Part shown: one piece after another, positions 30,883 to 39,254 of the stretch
Layout of the letters: the number at the start of each line of letters is the position of its first letter
How positions within the stretch are numbered: the stretch's first letter is position 1
Assembly: GCF_014190935.1 (NCBI RefSeq)
Contig: NZ_JACHVV010000005.1
Coordinates: forward strand, 62,001 to 126,000
DNA from: Chryseomonas sp014190935
Lineage (GTDB): Bacteria; Pseudomonadota; Gammaproteobacteria; Pseudomonadales; Pseudomonadaceae
Length of the DNA stretch: 64,000 nt
Reading direction: 5' to 3'
Position numbers and translations under genes: made by a program
The notes under the pieces: model-generated
What the model saw: only the letters and a program-made list of their open reading frames with translations
Database searches by the model: none
What the model was told of the DNA's origin: nothing

Positions 30883-31827
30883 CTAGACCGGTCCGCTTTG
30901 GGCCAGGGGCGCCCGCGGGCGATACTCTTCCAAGGCGCTCCAGGAACTGGCCTCGGGCAGGTAGCCGAAGGCCTCCTGGGCGGCGCGGATGTCCAGGGTA
31001 AAAGGGCTGTCGAGCAATCCGGGCCAGCAGGATTCATGACCCGGGGTGCGCAACCGCGCATAGAGACGCCGGGGATCGAAGGCCTTGCGCTCGATCACCG
31101 GCGGCAACTCGAAGCGGCGCAGCAGGAAGTTGATCGCGTCCCAGCACACCAGTGGCTGGCCATCGCTGAGGTTGAAGACCTTGCCGCGAGTAGCGGCCGG
31201 TTGCCGGAGCAGCAGGGTCACCAGGGCCTTGCGCAGATTGCCGGCGCTGGTGAAGTCCCAGCGGTTGAGGCCGTTGCCGCTGCGTCCCAGCTGCCTGGCC
31301 TTGGCCCGTTCCAGCAACCAGCGCGCCCAATCGCGATCGGCCAGGCCGAGCACCTGGGCCGGCCGCAACACCGTGACCTGGGGGCCGAATTCACCGGCGG
31401 CCAGCGCCAGGCGCTCCAGTTGCAGGCGGCACTGGGCCTCGCGGCTCTTCGGCTTGGCCGGCACCTGGTCTTCCTTGAGCGCCTCGCCGCCTCTTTCGTA
31501 GAGGCGCGCGGACGACACATAGACGAATTGCGCGACCTGCTGCTGCAAGGCGGCCTCGATCAGTACCTGGCCGTGGTCCAGGTCGGCCGCGCTCGGCACG
31601 CCGGCCACGTCGGTACAGTGGGCGATGGCGTCGATGTCGTCGCACAGCGCCAGCACCTGGGCGGGCTGGTCGAGCAGGGCCGGATGGTAGTCGGCGCCGC
31701 GCTCGACCAGGGCGTCCAGGGTCGCGCCGGGGCGGCCGTGCACCCGCACCAGTTGGCCGCGGTCGAGCAGATCGCAGGCCAGACCCGCACCGAGCGCCTC
31801 GCTGGCGCCCGTGATCAAGATACGCAT
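30883..31827 (-). CDS. NAD-dependent epimerase/dehydratase-like protein with altered active site
   Basis: The 314-residue protein has an extended-SDR fold: ILITGASEALGAGLACDLL, YVSSARLYE and VTVLRPAQVLG. In the nucleotide motif Glu stands where the second Gly of GxxGxxG is normal. The expected YxxxK dyad is not visible; the region reads PKSREAQCRLQLE. It may bind NAD(P) without classical epimerase chemistry. ATG 31827 is chosen at the start of the Rossmann fold. Confidence 0.75.
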   Translation of the reverse strand: MRILITGASEALGAGLACDLLDRGQLVRVHGRPGATLDALVERGADYHPALLDQPAQVLALCDDIDAIAHCTDVAGVPSAADLDHGQVLIEAALQQQVAQFVYVSSARLYERGGEALKEDQVPAKPKSREAQCRLQLERLALAAGEFGPQVTVLRPAQVLGLADRDWARWLLERAKARQLGRSGNGLNRWDFTSAGNLRKALVTLLLRQPAATRGKVFNLSDGQPLVCWDAINFLLRRFELPPVIERKAFDPRRLYARLRTPGHESCWPGLLDSPFTLDIRAAQEAFGYLPEASSWSALEEYRPRAPLAQSGPV

Positions 31828-31908
31828 GTCGCTGGGATTCCCGAACCGGTCCGCGGTCGCCGAGGGCGACCCAAGGGCCAGTGTAACCAAAGCCTTCGAC
31901 AGGCGCCG

Positions 31909-32796
31909 CTAGTCGCGCACCAGCCACTGGCCGGCGACGCTCTCCAGATGGCGGGTCAGGGCCTGCAAGGCAGCGCCGCCATTGCGCCAGTGATGCCAGA
32001 ACAGCGGCACATCCACCCAGTGACCGGGCGCCAGGTCCACCAGCTCGCCGCGCGCCCGGGCGGCCGCGCTCTGGATATCCGGCAGGAGGCCCCAGCCGAT
32101 GCCGCCCAGGGTCATCTGCAGAAAGCCCTCGGCGGAGGGACAGAGGTGGTAGTCGAAGCTCTGGGTGACGCCGAGTTGCTCCAGATAGCGATGCTGCAGG
32201 CGATCATCCGGGCCGAAGACGATGGCGGGCGCGCGTGCCAGGGCCTGGGGATCCGGCAGCGCGGCCAGGTGCCGGGCGCGGAATTCCGGACTGGCCAGAG
32301 CCCGGTAGCGCATGGCGCCCAGGGCGCTGACCCGCGCCCCGGCCAGTGGCTGGCCATTGGCGCAGAGACAGGCCGCCACCTCGCCGGCCCTCATCCGTCT
32401 GAGCACCACGTCCTGATCCTCCACCACCAGATCCAGCAACACCCTCTGCGTATGGACCCAGGGGCCGACCGCCAGCGGCCACCAGTTGGCCAGGCTGTCG
32501 GCATTGAGGGCGATGCGCAGGCGCTGCGGCGCCTCTTCGGCCAGTCCCGGCACCTCGCTGCCCAGATCGGCTTCCAGCAGCCGGACCTGCTGGATATGGC
32601 GCAACAGCCGCAGACCCGGCGCGGTGGGCTGCGGCGGTGTCTCCCGCACCAGCACCGCCTGGCCGACCCGGGCTTCGAGCAACTTGATGCGCTGGGACAC
32701 CGCCGATTGCGACAGGCCCAGCCGCCGCGCCGCCCGTTCGAAGCCGCCCTCTTCCACCACCACCGCCAGGGCTTCCAGCAACTTGTAGTCGATCAT
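31909..32796 (-). CDS. argP: LysR-type regulator ArgP (IciA)
   Basis: The 295-residue regulator starts MIDYKLLEALAVVVEEGGFE with a winged-helix domain (ARRLGLSQSAVSQRI), then a LysR substrate-binding domain. ArgP responds to lysine and arginine and activates argO. It is transcribed divergently from the LysE/ArgO exporter across a 99-base gap, the standard arrangement. Confidence 0.93.
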   Translation of the reverse strand: MIDYKLLEALAVVVEEGGFERAARRLGLSQSAVSQRIKLLEARVGQAVLVRETPPQPTAPGLRLLRHIQQVRLLEADLGSEVPGLAEEAPQRLRIALNADSLANWWPLAVGPWVHTQRVLLDLVVEDQDVVLRRMRAGEVAACLCANGQPLAGARVSALGAMRYRALASPEFRARHLAALPDPQALARAPAIVFGPDDRLQHRYLEQLGVTQSFDYHLCPSAEGFLQMTLGGIGWGLLPDIQSAAARARGELVDLAPGHWVDVPLFWHHWRNGGAALQALTRHLESVAGQWLVRD

Positions 32797-32895
32797 CGAT
32801 TCAGCTAATGCTGCATAAGGAATATTGGTTTTTCTTATACACCCCGAGACGGCAAGGTGGCAGCCATTCCAGGACGACAGGGCGATACCTTCGCG

Positions 32896-33495
32896 ATGAA
32901 CAGCTACTTCACCGGCCTCCTGACCATGGCCAGTCTCATCATGGCGCTGGGCGCGCAGAACACCTATCTGCTGGCCCAGGGGCTGCGCCGCGAGCACCAT
33001 CTAACCATCGCCGCCTTCTGCCTGACCTGCGACGTGATCCTGGTGGCCGCCGGGGTGCTGGGCCTGGCCGCGCTGATCCAGCACAGCCCACTGCTGGTGG
33101 ACATCCTGCGCTGGGGCGGCGCGGCCTTTCTGCTCTGGTATGGCGCCCAGGCGCTGCGGCGGGCCTGGCGCCCGGCAGCCATGGGCACCCTGGCCGCGGC
33201 CGAGCCGCGCAGTCGACGCCAGGCGCTGCTGGCCGCTGCCGCCGTCTCCCTGCTCAATCCCCATGTCTATCTGGACACGGTGCTGCTGGTGGGCTCCCTG
33301 GGCAGCCAACAGGCCGCGCCCCTGGCCTATGTGTTCGGCGCCGCCACGGCCTCCATGCTGTGGTTTTTCGGACTCGCCCTGGGCGCGGCCTGGGCCGCCC
33401 CCTACCTGGCCCGTCCGGGGGTGTGGCGGCTGATCGATCTGCTGGTGGCGCTGGTGATGTTCGCCGTCGCGGCGCAGTTGCTGGTCTCGACCTGA
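32896..33495 (+). CDS. argO: LysE/ArgO-family basic amino acid exporter
   Basis: The 199-residue membrane protein has about six spans and the LysE signatures MALGAQNTYLLAQGL and SLLNPHVYLDTVLLVG. It exports arginine or lysine. ATG 32896 is chosen; the preceding 13 codons are polar and fit no signal. It is divergent from argP, which presumably controls it. Confidence 0.93.
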   Translation: MNSYFTGLLTMASLIMALGAQNTYLLAQGLRREHHLTIAAFCLTCDVILVAAGVLGLAALIQHSPLLVDILRWGGAAFLLWYGAQALRRAWRPAAMGTLAAAEPRSRRQALLAAAAVSLLNPHVYLDTVLLVGSLGSQQAAPLAYVFGAATASMLWFFGLALGAAWAAPYLARPGVWRLIDLLVALVMFAVAAQLLVST

Positions 33496-33557
33496 GGCTG
33501 GCCTTCGCCCGGCGAGCGCCCTAAGCTGCGGCTCTGCGTTTCCTGTCGAGAGTCCCT

Positions 33558-34523
33558 ATGCCCTTCGCCCGCTCGCTCCGCAGTCAGAGCCTGCTCCTGT
33601 TCGGCGGCAGCCTGCTGCTGATGCTGCTGATCGCCCTGGCCGGCTTCGGCCTGCTCTCCCGCGAACTGCACCGCTACCAGCGCCTGATCGAGGGCCCGCT
33701 GGAGCGGCTGGTGGAGATCGACGACACCCACCTGACCTTCAAGATCCAGGTGCAGGAGTGGAAGAACTTTCTCCTGCGCGGTGGTGATGCCGCCACCGCC
33801 GAGCGCTATTGGCAGGCCTTTCTGACCCGCGAAACCGAGGTCGATCAGCGGCTGCAACAGCTGGCCACCCGCGTCGACCCCGAGCTGCAACCGCGGCTCC
33901 AGGCGCTGCGGGCCCAGCACCAACACCTGGGCGAGCGCTATCGCGCCGGCCAGGCCGCCTATCTCGCCCATGATCGCGATCCGCGCCGCGGCGATGCCGA
34001 GGTCCGCGGTATCGACCGCGAGACCGCCGAGGGCTTCGCCGCCCTGGTCGATGAACTGCATGGCCGCACCGCCGCGCAGATCGCCGCCATCCGCGCCGAG
34101 GCCCAGCGCGACATCCTGCTCGCTGGTCTGGCCCTGCTGCTCTGTGGTGGCGGCCTGCTGTTCCTTGGCGTACGGCTGGTGGAGCGCCGGCTGGTGGATC
34201 CGCTGGTGGCCTGCGCCCGGCAACTGGGGTTGCTGGCGCGCGGGCGTTTCGGCGAGCGCCTGCCTGGCGGACGCGATGACGAACTGGGACGCCTGATCCT
34301 GAGCACCAACCTCCTGCGCGACACCGCCGTGCAGCACACCCACGAGCTGCGCCATCAGGCCAGCGAAGTCAGCGCCCTGAGCGCCCTGCTGGCCGGTCAG
34401 CTGCTGACCGAACCGGGGCAGCCCGCGCGCGAGATCGATCCGCAGGTCCTGAAAGAGGTCAGTCGCCGCCTCGCCGACATCGCCGGCGATCTGCAGGAAG
34501 CCGCCAGCCAGCGGCAGGATTGA
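33558..34523 (+). CDS. Chemoreceptor-like sensor ending after its HAMP domain
   Basis: The 321-residue protein has TM1 (about 12-33), a helical periplasmic four-helix-bundle-type region (about 34-190), TM2 (about 190-212) and a HAMP domain (about 213-265). About 55 helical residues end the protein. There is no methyl-accepting signalling domain, kinase or cyclase. It is either a stand-alone sensor that works through a partner or a receptor that has lost its output. The next gene is on the opposite strand. Confidence 0.75.
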   Translation: MPFARSLRSQSLLLFGGSLLLMLLIALAGFGLLSRELHRYQRLIEGPLERLVEIDDTHLTFKIQVQEWKNFLLRGGDAATAERYWQAFLTRETEVDQRLQQLATRVDPELQPRLQALRAQHQHLGERYRAGQAAYLAHDRDPRRGDAEVRGIDRETAEGFAALVDELHGRTAAQIAAIRAEAQRDILLAGLALLLCGGGLLFLGVRLVERRLVDPLVACARQLGLLARGRFGERLPGGRDDELGRLILSTNLLRDTAVQHTHELRHQASEVSALSALLAGQLLTEPGQPAREIDPQVLKEVSRRLADIAGDLQEAASQRQD

Positions 34524-34532
34524 GCTCCGGCG

Positions 34533-35147
34533 CTAGAGCTGCGCCGGCACCTCGCGCCACGCTCCCGGCGCCAGATCGTCCAGCGTCCAGGGGCCGATGC
34601 GGACGCGCACCAGGCGCAGGGTCGGCAGGCCCACCGCGGCGGTCATGCGCCGCACCTGGCGATTGCGCCCTTCGCGGATGGTCAGCTCGATCCAGGCGGT
34701 CGGCACGCTCTTGCGAAAGCGCACCGGTGGATCGCGCTCCCAGAGCGCTGGCGGCTCCGCCAGCAGGCGGGCCTCGGCCGGCAGCGTCGGGCCGTCATTG
34801 AGTTCGACGCCCTGGCGCAGGCGCTGCAGCTGCTCTTCTCCAGGTGTGCCCTCCACCTGGGCCCAGTAGGTCTTGGGCAGCTTGTGCCGGGGATCAGCGA
34901 TGCGCGCCTGCAACTGGCCATCGTTGGTCAGCAGGAGCAGGCCTTCGCTGTCACGATCCAGACGGCCAGCCGGATAGACACCCGGTACCTCGACATAGGC
35001 CTTCAGCGTCGCGCGGCCATCGGCATCGGCGAACTGGGTGAGCACATTGAAGGGCTTGTTGAGCAGCAGCAGCCGCGGCGTGACCGGCGGCGCCTTGGCC
35101 TGGCGACGGGGCCGCTGGCCGGGGGTGGAACGGGTATTTCGCGACAT
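34533..35147 (-). CDS. rluE: 23S rRNA pseudouridine synthase RluE
   Basis: The 204-residue protein has the RsuA-family motif AGRLDRDSEGLLLLTND with the catalytic Asp, KTYWAQVEG and REGRNRQVRRMTAAVG. RluE modifies U2457 of 23S rRNA. There is no N-terminal S4 domain, as expected for RluE. The basic N terminus may bind RNA. Confidence 0.93.
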   Translation of the reverse strand: MSRNTRSTPGQRPRRQAKAPPVTPRLLLLNKPFNVLTQFADADGRATLKAYVEVPGVYPAGRLDRDSEGLLLLTNDGQLQARIADPRHKLPKTYWAQVEGTPGEEQLQRLRQGVELNDGPTLPAEARLLAEPPALWERDPPVRFRKSVPTAWIELTIREGRNRQVRRMTAAVGLPTLRLVRVRIGPWTLDDLAPGAWREVPAQL

Positions 35148-35210
35148 GGGGATCGACGGCGGCTAGCCAAAGGGTAATCTGGACCGCCCAGTCTATTCGT
35201 CCGAGGTCCC

Positions 35211-36242
35211 ATGCGCATCTTTCGTCCGCTGTGGCTGATCCACCTGCTCACCCTGGCCGGTTGCGCCTCGTCCGCCTACGAAGGCCCGCGCTCCGATCAC
35301 TTCGACGGCGAGCGCTTCCACAACCTGGCGCCGCGCGAGGACAAGAGTCTCTGGACCCTGCTGAAATGGCAGTTCAGCCGCACCCGTCCCGAGTGGACCT
35401 GGCAGGAAGGGCCGGCCGTGCCGACGCGGCCAGCGGCCCGGGTCGAGGGTGGCGAATTGCGGGTGACCTTCGTCAACCATGCCACCCTGCTGATCCAGCA
35501 TCAGGGCCTCAACATCCTCGCCGATCCGGTCTGGTCGGAGCGGGTGAGTCCCTTCAGCTTCATCGGTCCGCGACGCTATCACGCCCCCGGCGTGGCCCTG
35601 GACGACCTGCCGCCGCTGGACCTGATCTTCGTCAGCCACAGCCACTACGACCACATGGATCTGGCAACGCTGAGGCGCCTGGCCGAGCGCGCGCCCCTGA
35701 CGCCGGTGGTGACGCCTCTGGGCAACGCCGAGCTGATCCGCCGCGAGACCGGTTTCGTCACCATCAGCGAGCTGGACTGGTGGCAGAGTCTGCCGCTCAA
35801 GGACGACGTGCGCCTGCACCTGGTGCCGGGCCAGCACTGGTCGGCACGCAGTCGCTTCGACACCAATCGCCGGCTGTGGGGTGGCTTCGTGCTAGAGGCC
35901 CCGACCGGACCGGTCTATTTCGCCGGCGATACCGGCTGGGGCCCGCACTTCGCGCAGATCCGCGAACGCCTTGGCGCGCCGCGCTTCGCCGCCCTGCCCA
36001 TCGGTGCCTACGAACCGCGCTGGTTCATGCGGGACAGCCATCTGAATCCCGACGACGCGGTACGCGCTCATCAGGCACTGGGCGCCGTGAGCAGTCTGGG
36101 CATCCACTTCGGCACCTTTTCCCTGAGCGACGAAGGACAATTCGCCCCGCCCCGCGACCTGGCCCATGCCCGGGTCCTGCATGGCCTGGCGGACGAGGCG
36201 TTCCGGACACTGGCGCCGGGCGAGGTCTGGTCGGTGCCCTGA
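35211..36242 (+). CDS. Lipoprotein metallo-beta-lactamase-fold hydrolase
   Basis: The 343-residue protein starts with a lipoprotein signal (LLTLAGCAS). The metallo-beta-lactamase fold carries HSHYDHMD, a further metal ligand region PGQHWSARS, and AGDTGWGPHF. It resembles NAPE-PLD-type hydrolases (YtnP/RomA-like proteins annotated as L-ascorbate-lactonase-like). The substrate is unknown. It lies 63 bases downstream of the divergent rluE start. Confidence 0.88.
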   Translation: MRIFRPLWLIHLLTLAGCASSAYEGPRSDHFDGERFHNLAPREDKSLWTLLKWQFSRTRPEWTWQEGPAVPTRPAARVEGGELRVTFVNHATLLIQHQGLNILADPVWSERVSPFSFIGPRRYHAPGVALDDLPPLDLIFVSHSHYDHMDLATLRRLAERAPLTPVVTPLGNAELIRRETGFVTISELDWWQSLPLKDDVRLHLVPGQHWSARSRFDTNRRLWGGFVLEAPTGPVYFAGDTGWGPHFAQIRERLGAPRFAALPIGAYEPRWFMRDSHLNPDDAVRAHQALGAVSSLGIHFGTFSLSDEGQFAPPRDLAHARVLHGLADEAFRTLAPGEVWSVP

Positions 36243-36244
36243 GG

Positions 36245-36706
36245 TCAGCCGCTGGCCTTTGCTGTTTCGATCAAAGGCGGTAGGGAGGAGGCGCTGAGCC
36301 AATCCAGCAGGGTGGCTCTCATACCGATTCCCCAATGCTGGTCATAGAGCATCCAGGCCCCGGTAATCACGATGGCCCAGAGAATGCTGAACAGCGAACC
36401 GACCAGAAAGTATTCGGCAAAGTCCCGCTGATCCAGCTCCTTGAAGCGAGCGACGGTCTTGAGCGCTATCACCGCCGCGAGGATTTCCCAGCTGTTGCTC
36501 AGCAGTCCCGCAGCCAACACCAGCCGCTCGAGCCAACCGATGAGGCGTCCCGCGGAAAAGGCGTCATCGGTGGATGAGTCTGGCACCCTTGGCCGTCGCA
36601 TGCGGATGAGCATCCTGCGACACAAGACATTGCCGAGCTCGGTCAACAGGGCCAAGGCAAAGAGCGTATAAGCCAGTGCATGCAATCCTTGCAGCAACCC
36701 GTTCAT
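36245..36706 (-). CDS. Small membrane protein paired with a SatD-like gene
   Basis: The 153-residue protein has hydrophobic segments at about 7-27, 57-80 and 100-125, with a charged loop between the first two. The stretch LSNSWEILAAVIALKTVARF precedes a charged linker RFKELDQRDFAEYF. I recognise no domain. The start codon is two bases after the stop of the SatD-like gene, so they form one operon. Base composition is lower in GC than neighbours, a sign of transfer. The protein could be a membrane effector or partner of the SatD-like protein; this is inference. Confidence 0.75.
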   Translation of the reverse strand: MNGLLQGLHALAYTLFALALLTELGNVLCRRMLIRMRRPRVPDSSTDDAFSAGRLIGWLERLVLAAGLLSNSWEILAAVIALKTVARFKELDQRDFAEYFLVGSLFSILWAIVITGAWMLYDQHWGIGMRATLLDWLSASSLPPLIETAKASG

Positions 36707-36708
36707 CG

Positions 36709-37395
36709 TTAGGCCTCCCTGCGATCCAGGTCCGCCAGCACCTCCAGCACGGCGTTCCACTGCTGGCTATAGGCGTCGAAGTGACCGGAGGTGCGTACCT
36801 TGTAGATACTATGGACCGATACCTGACGTTGCTCTGCCAGCGCCGCAGGCGACTGTCCGTTCAACAGTGCCGCGATATCGCTCAATTGGCGTTGCGTCCA
36901 ACCCTTCTCGATAACCGTCAGGCCAACTCCTAGCGCATCGAGAGCGGTTTCCAACAGTGACTCCTGGGGCAGCGAGAAACCATAACGGCAGAGCGTACGC
37001 TTTTCATTGAGCTTGTGCCGACTGCGGCTAAGACCCGGCCCCATCATGTTCCAAGCGTTTTGCGGATTCACGACCGTTTCTATCCGAGCCAGCCCCAGCA
37101 CGAACCGGCAGTCGATATCACGCTGCAGGAGATCCAGCCTGATGTCACGCAACAGCCGGGCGCCAGCATTCAGGGACGTCATCAGCCCCTGAAATTCGTC
37201 TCCAAGGGTGATGGTCAGCGGTGATGCCAGGACATCGGCATAACGCCTGTTGCACTGCACGACCGCTTCATTGAAAGCCTTGTGTAACTGCGCGATATCG
37301 GCGGCGTGCTCGCTATGCACCAAGTCGCCCATTACCACCGCAAGCGTACGGGCCGTTTTTACCTGCTTTGGGGTCATTTTTCGCGATGTAACCAT
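36709..37395 (-). CDS. SatD-family protein with cyclase-like aspartate motifs and C-terminal HTH
   Basis: The 228-residue protein has AVVMGDLVHSEH (Asp24) and LTITLGDEFQGLM (Asp66), typical of SatD-family proteins. The two aspartates are 42 residues apart, similar to the metal-binding pair of class III nucleotidyl cyclases. Residues about 165-215 look like a helix-turn-helix (WTQRQLSDIAALLN, SPAALAEQRQVSVHSIYKV). SatD was named from an acid-tolerance locus in Streptococcus; its activity is not established. Hand-counted lines give about 47-57% GC, against about 62% in a neighbouring line. No clear ribosome binding site precedes ATG 37395; ATG 37377 is an alternative. Confidence 0.78.
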   Translation of the reverse strand: MVTSRKMTPKQVKTARTLAVVMGDLVHSEHAADIAQLHKAFNEAVVQCNRRYADVLASPLTITLGDEFQGLMTSLNAGARLLRDIRLDLLQRDIDCRFVLGLARIETVVNPQNAWNMMGPGLSRSRHKLNEKRTLCRYGFSLPQESLLETALDALGVGLTVIEKGWTQRQLSDIAALLNGQSPAALAEQRQVSVHSIYKVRTSGHFDAYSQQWNAVLEVLADLDRREA

Positions 37396-37543
37396 AAAGG
37401 GGTCAATCAGCTAGTTTTACCCAAAAATGGTCTGAGCCGCCTAGCTCTAAATATCACGAGTAAGCAGCGGGGCGAGAGACAAAGACAGCCGGAGTTCTTG
37501 AGGACGCCCTCAACACCTCGCCACTCCTGCCCGCTCATTCAGG

Positions 37544-37879
37544 TTATTCCACCAGCCCCTTGTCCCAGAGCCGTACCAGCTCGCTGGGCGCCCGGTCTTC
37601 GGGGATCAGCAGGGTCAATTCGTCCTGCTGCTCGGCGGGTTGCGGGCGGAAGCGCAGTTCCACCTTGAAATAGCGCTGATCGCCGCGCCCGACCTGGGTC
37701 GGTTCGCCGGATTCCGGCAGGCAGCGTTCCAAGACCGAGCAGATGCGCCCGCGCTGGGCGCTGTCGTACTGGCCGAATTCGATCTCCCGCGGCTTGCTCA
37801 GCGCATGCAGGGGCGCAAAGCCTCCCTGTCGCGAGAGTCGCACCACGGTGTCCTTGCCCAGCGGGGGAAGTTCGCGCAT
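37544..37879 (-). CDS. Emfourin-family protease inhibitor
   Basis: The 111-residue protein starts MRELPPLGKDTVVRLSRQGG and has RYFKVELRF and a Leu-rich C terminus, matching emfourin, the slow-binding inhibitor of protealysin-like proteases. It has no signal peptide. It follows the M4 protease gene by 12 bases in one operon, as in other emfourin loci. The pair is probably an enzyme with its own intracellular inhibitor. Confidence 0.85.
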   Translation of the reverse strand: MRELPPLGKDTVVRLSRQGGFAPLHALSKPREIEFGQYDSAQRGRICSVLERCLPESGEPTQVGRGDQRYFKVELRFRPQPAEQQDELTLLIPEDRAPSELVRLWDKGLVE

Positions 37880-37891
37880 TGCCCTGCTCCT

Positions 37892-38953
37892 CTAGCTAAG
37901 GGTGACGCCCACGCCGGCCCAGGCCTCCTCGACCGCCCGGACCTCGGCCGATTCGGCGCCGAAACGGCGACCGGCGTTGGACACGGTGAGGCGGGCGAAG
38001 GCGGCGAAATCCGCATCGTTGGCCAGGCGGCTGTCGCAGAGGGTGTCGTACCAGATCGGCCCGGCCTTTTCCCAGGCATAGCCACCCAGGGCCATCGCCG
38101 CCAGGTAGAAGGCCCGGTTGGGAATGCCCGAGTTGAGGTGGACACCGCCATTGTCTTCACGGGTCTCGATGTAGTCGCGCATGTGCCCGGGCTGGGGATC
38201 CTTGCCCAGGGTCGGATCGTCGTAGGCAGTGCCCGGCTCGGCCATGGACCTCAGGCCCTTGCCCTTGATCTTCCGGGTCAGCAGCCCGGCGCCGATGATC
38301 CAGTCGGCCTCGGCGGCGCTCTGCTTGAGTTCGTAGTGCTTGACCAGGATGCCGAAGACATCGGACACCGACTCGTTCAACGCGCCGGACTGGTTGAAGT
38401 AGACCAGCCCCGCCTCGCTCTCGGTGACGCCATGCACCAGTTCGTGGGCGATGACGTCGAGGGCGATGGTGAAGCGATTGAAGATCTCGCCATCGCCATC
38501 ACCAAACACCATCTGCTCGCCGTTCCAGAAGGCGTTCTGGTATTCCTGGCCATAGTGGACGGTGCCGGCCAGCGGCAGGCCCTGGCCATCGATGGAGTTG
38601 CGTCCGAAGACCTCGTTGAAGAATTTGAAGGTGGCGCCCAGGTAGTCGTAGGCCTCATCCACCGCCACATCGCTCAAGGCCGGCTGCCCTTCCTGGCGCA
38701 CCAGGCGCCCGGGCAGCTGCATGGCATTGCCGGCATCGAAGATGCTGCGCTGCGGACTGGCGTCATCGGTGCGCGGCAGCGGCCCGACCGGCGCCTGGCG
38801 TACCCCGGGGCGGCCGGGATTGTGCAGCAGACTCTGGACGTGACTCAGGGTGGTCAGGGCGCAGGAACGCTGGTGCTCGTCGCCATGATCGATGATGCGG
38901 CCAAGAATGTAGGGGGGAATCACCCCCTGGTAGGTGCCCGGGTTACGAGACAT
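37892..38953 (-). CDS. Protealysin-like M4 metalloprotease
   Basis: The 353-residue precursor starts with a short propeptide containing the PPYIL motif of protealysin-like precursors (IPPYILGRI). The catalytic domain has the zinc motif HELVH, GALNESVSDVFG (third zinc ligand Glu and Asp), HLNSGIPNRAFY and AWEKAGPIWY. There is no signal peptide, as in protealysin, so it is cytosolic or exported by another route. ATG 38953 is preceded by GGAGG; the open frame further upstream is not coding-like. The inhibitor gene follows immediately. Confidence 0.93.
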   Translation of the reverse strand: MSRNPGTYQGVIPPYILGRIIDHGDEHQRSCALTTLSHVQSLLHNPGRPGVRQAPVGPLPRTDDASPQRSIFDAGNAMQLPGRLVRQEGQPALSDVAVDEAYDYLGATFKFFNEVFGRNSIDGQGLPLAGTVHYGQEYQNAFWNGEQMVFGDGDGEIFNRFTIALDVIAHELVHGVTESEAGLVYFNQSGALNESVSDVFGILVKHYELKQSAAEADWIIGAGLLTRKIKGKGLRSMAEPGTAYDDPTLGKDPQPGHMRDYIETREDNGGVHLNSGIPNRAFYLAAMALGGYAWEKAGPIWYDTLCDSRLANDADFAAFARLTVSNAGRRFGAESAEVRAVEEAWAGVGVTLS

Positions 38954-39086
38954 GCGCGCCCTCCTCTCTGGGGGACAAGGGTCCCCGATCACCGCAGCGT
39001 GCGGTCCTGTCCGTTGGACCACGAAACAGCCAGACGACTCCCGCCTCTTCACCCGGAGGCAGGCTTCTGGTACAAAGGCACCCCAC

Positions 39087-39160
39087 GCGGGCGTCGTATA
39101 ATGGCATTACCTGAGCTTCCCAAGCTCATGACGAGGGTTCGATTCCCTTCGCCCGCTCCA
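39087..39160 (+). tRNA. tRNA-Gly (anticodon CCC)
   Basis: Acceptor GCGGGCG (39087-39093) pairs with CGCCCGC (39150-39156), followed by T and an encoded CCA (39158-39160). The anticodon arm TGAGC-TTCCCAA-GCTCA gives anticodon CCC, which reads GGG. The T arm is GAGGG-TTCGATT-CCCTT. The gene is complete (74 bases) and lies between two minus-strand genes. Confidence 0.95.
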
Positions 39161-39168
39161 GATTCCAG

Positions 39169-39212
39169 ACGGCCTCCAATCAGTCCTTGCGGACACGCTG
39201 ATTGGGGGCCGT
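39169..39212 (+). terminator. Strong hairpin after tRNA-Gly
   Basis: ACGGCCTCCAATCAG (39169-39183) and CTGATTGGGGGCCGT (39198-39212) pair over 15 positions with one mismatch-tolerant G/T. It starts nine bases after the tRNA and is a likely terminator, although a T run is weak (GCGTTTCC). Confidence 0.75.
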
Positions 39213-39254
39213 TGCGTTTCCGGGCTCTGCCAAGGGCTTTTGCGCGCGCGAAAC

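Noticed and set aside
36767..37400. Phage or integrated element around the SatD-like genes
   Set aside because: GC is low but no integrase, transposase, terminal repeats or tRNA target adjoin; the tRNA-Gly lies about 1.7 kb away past the protease operon.
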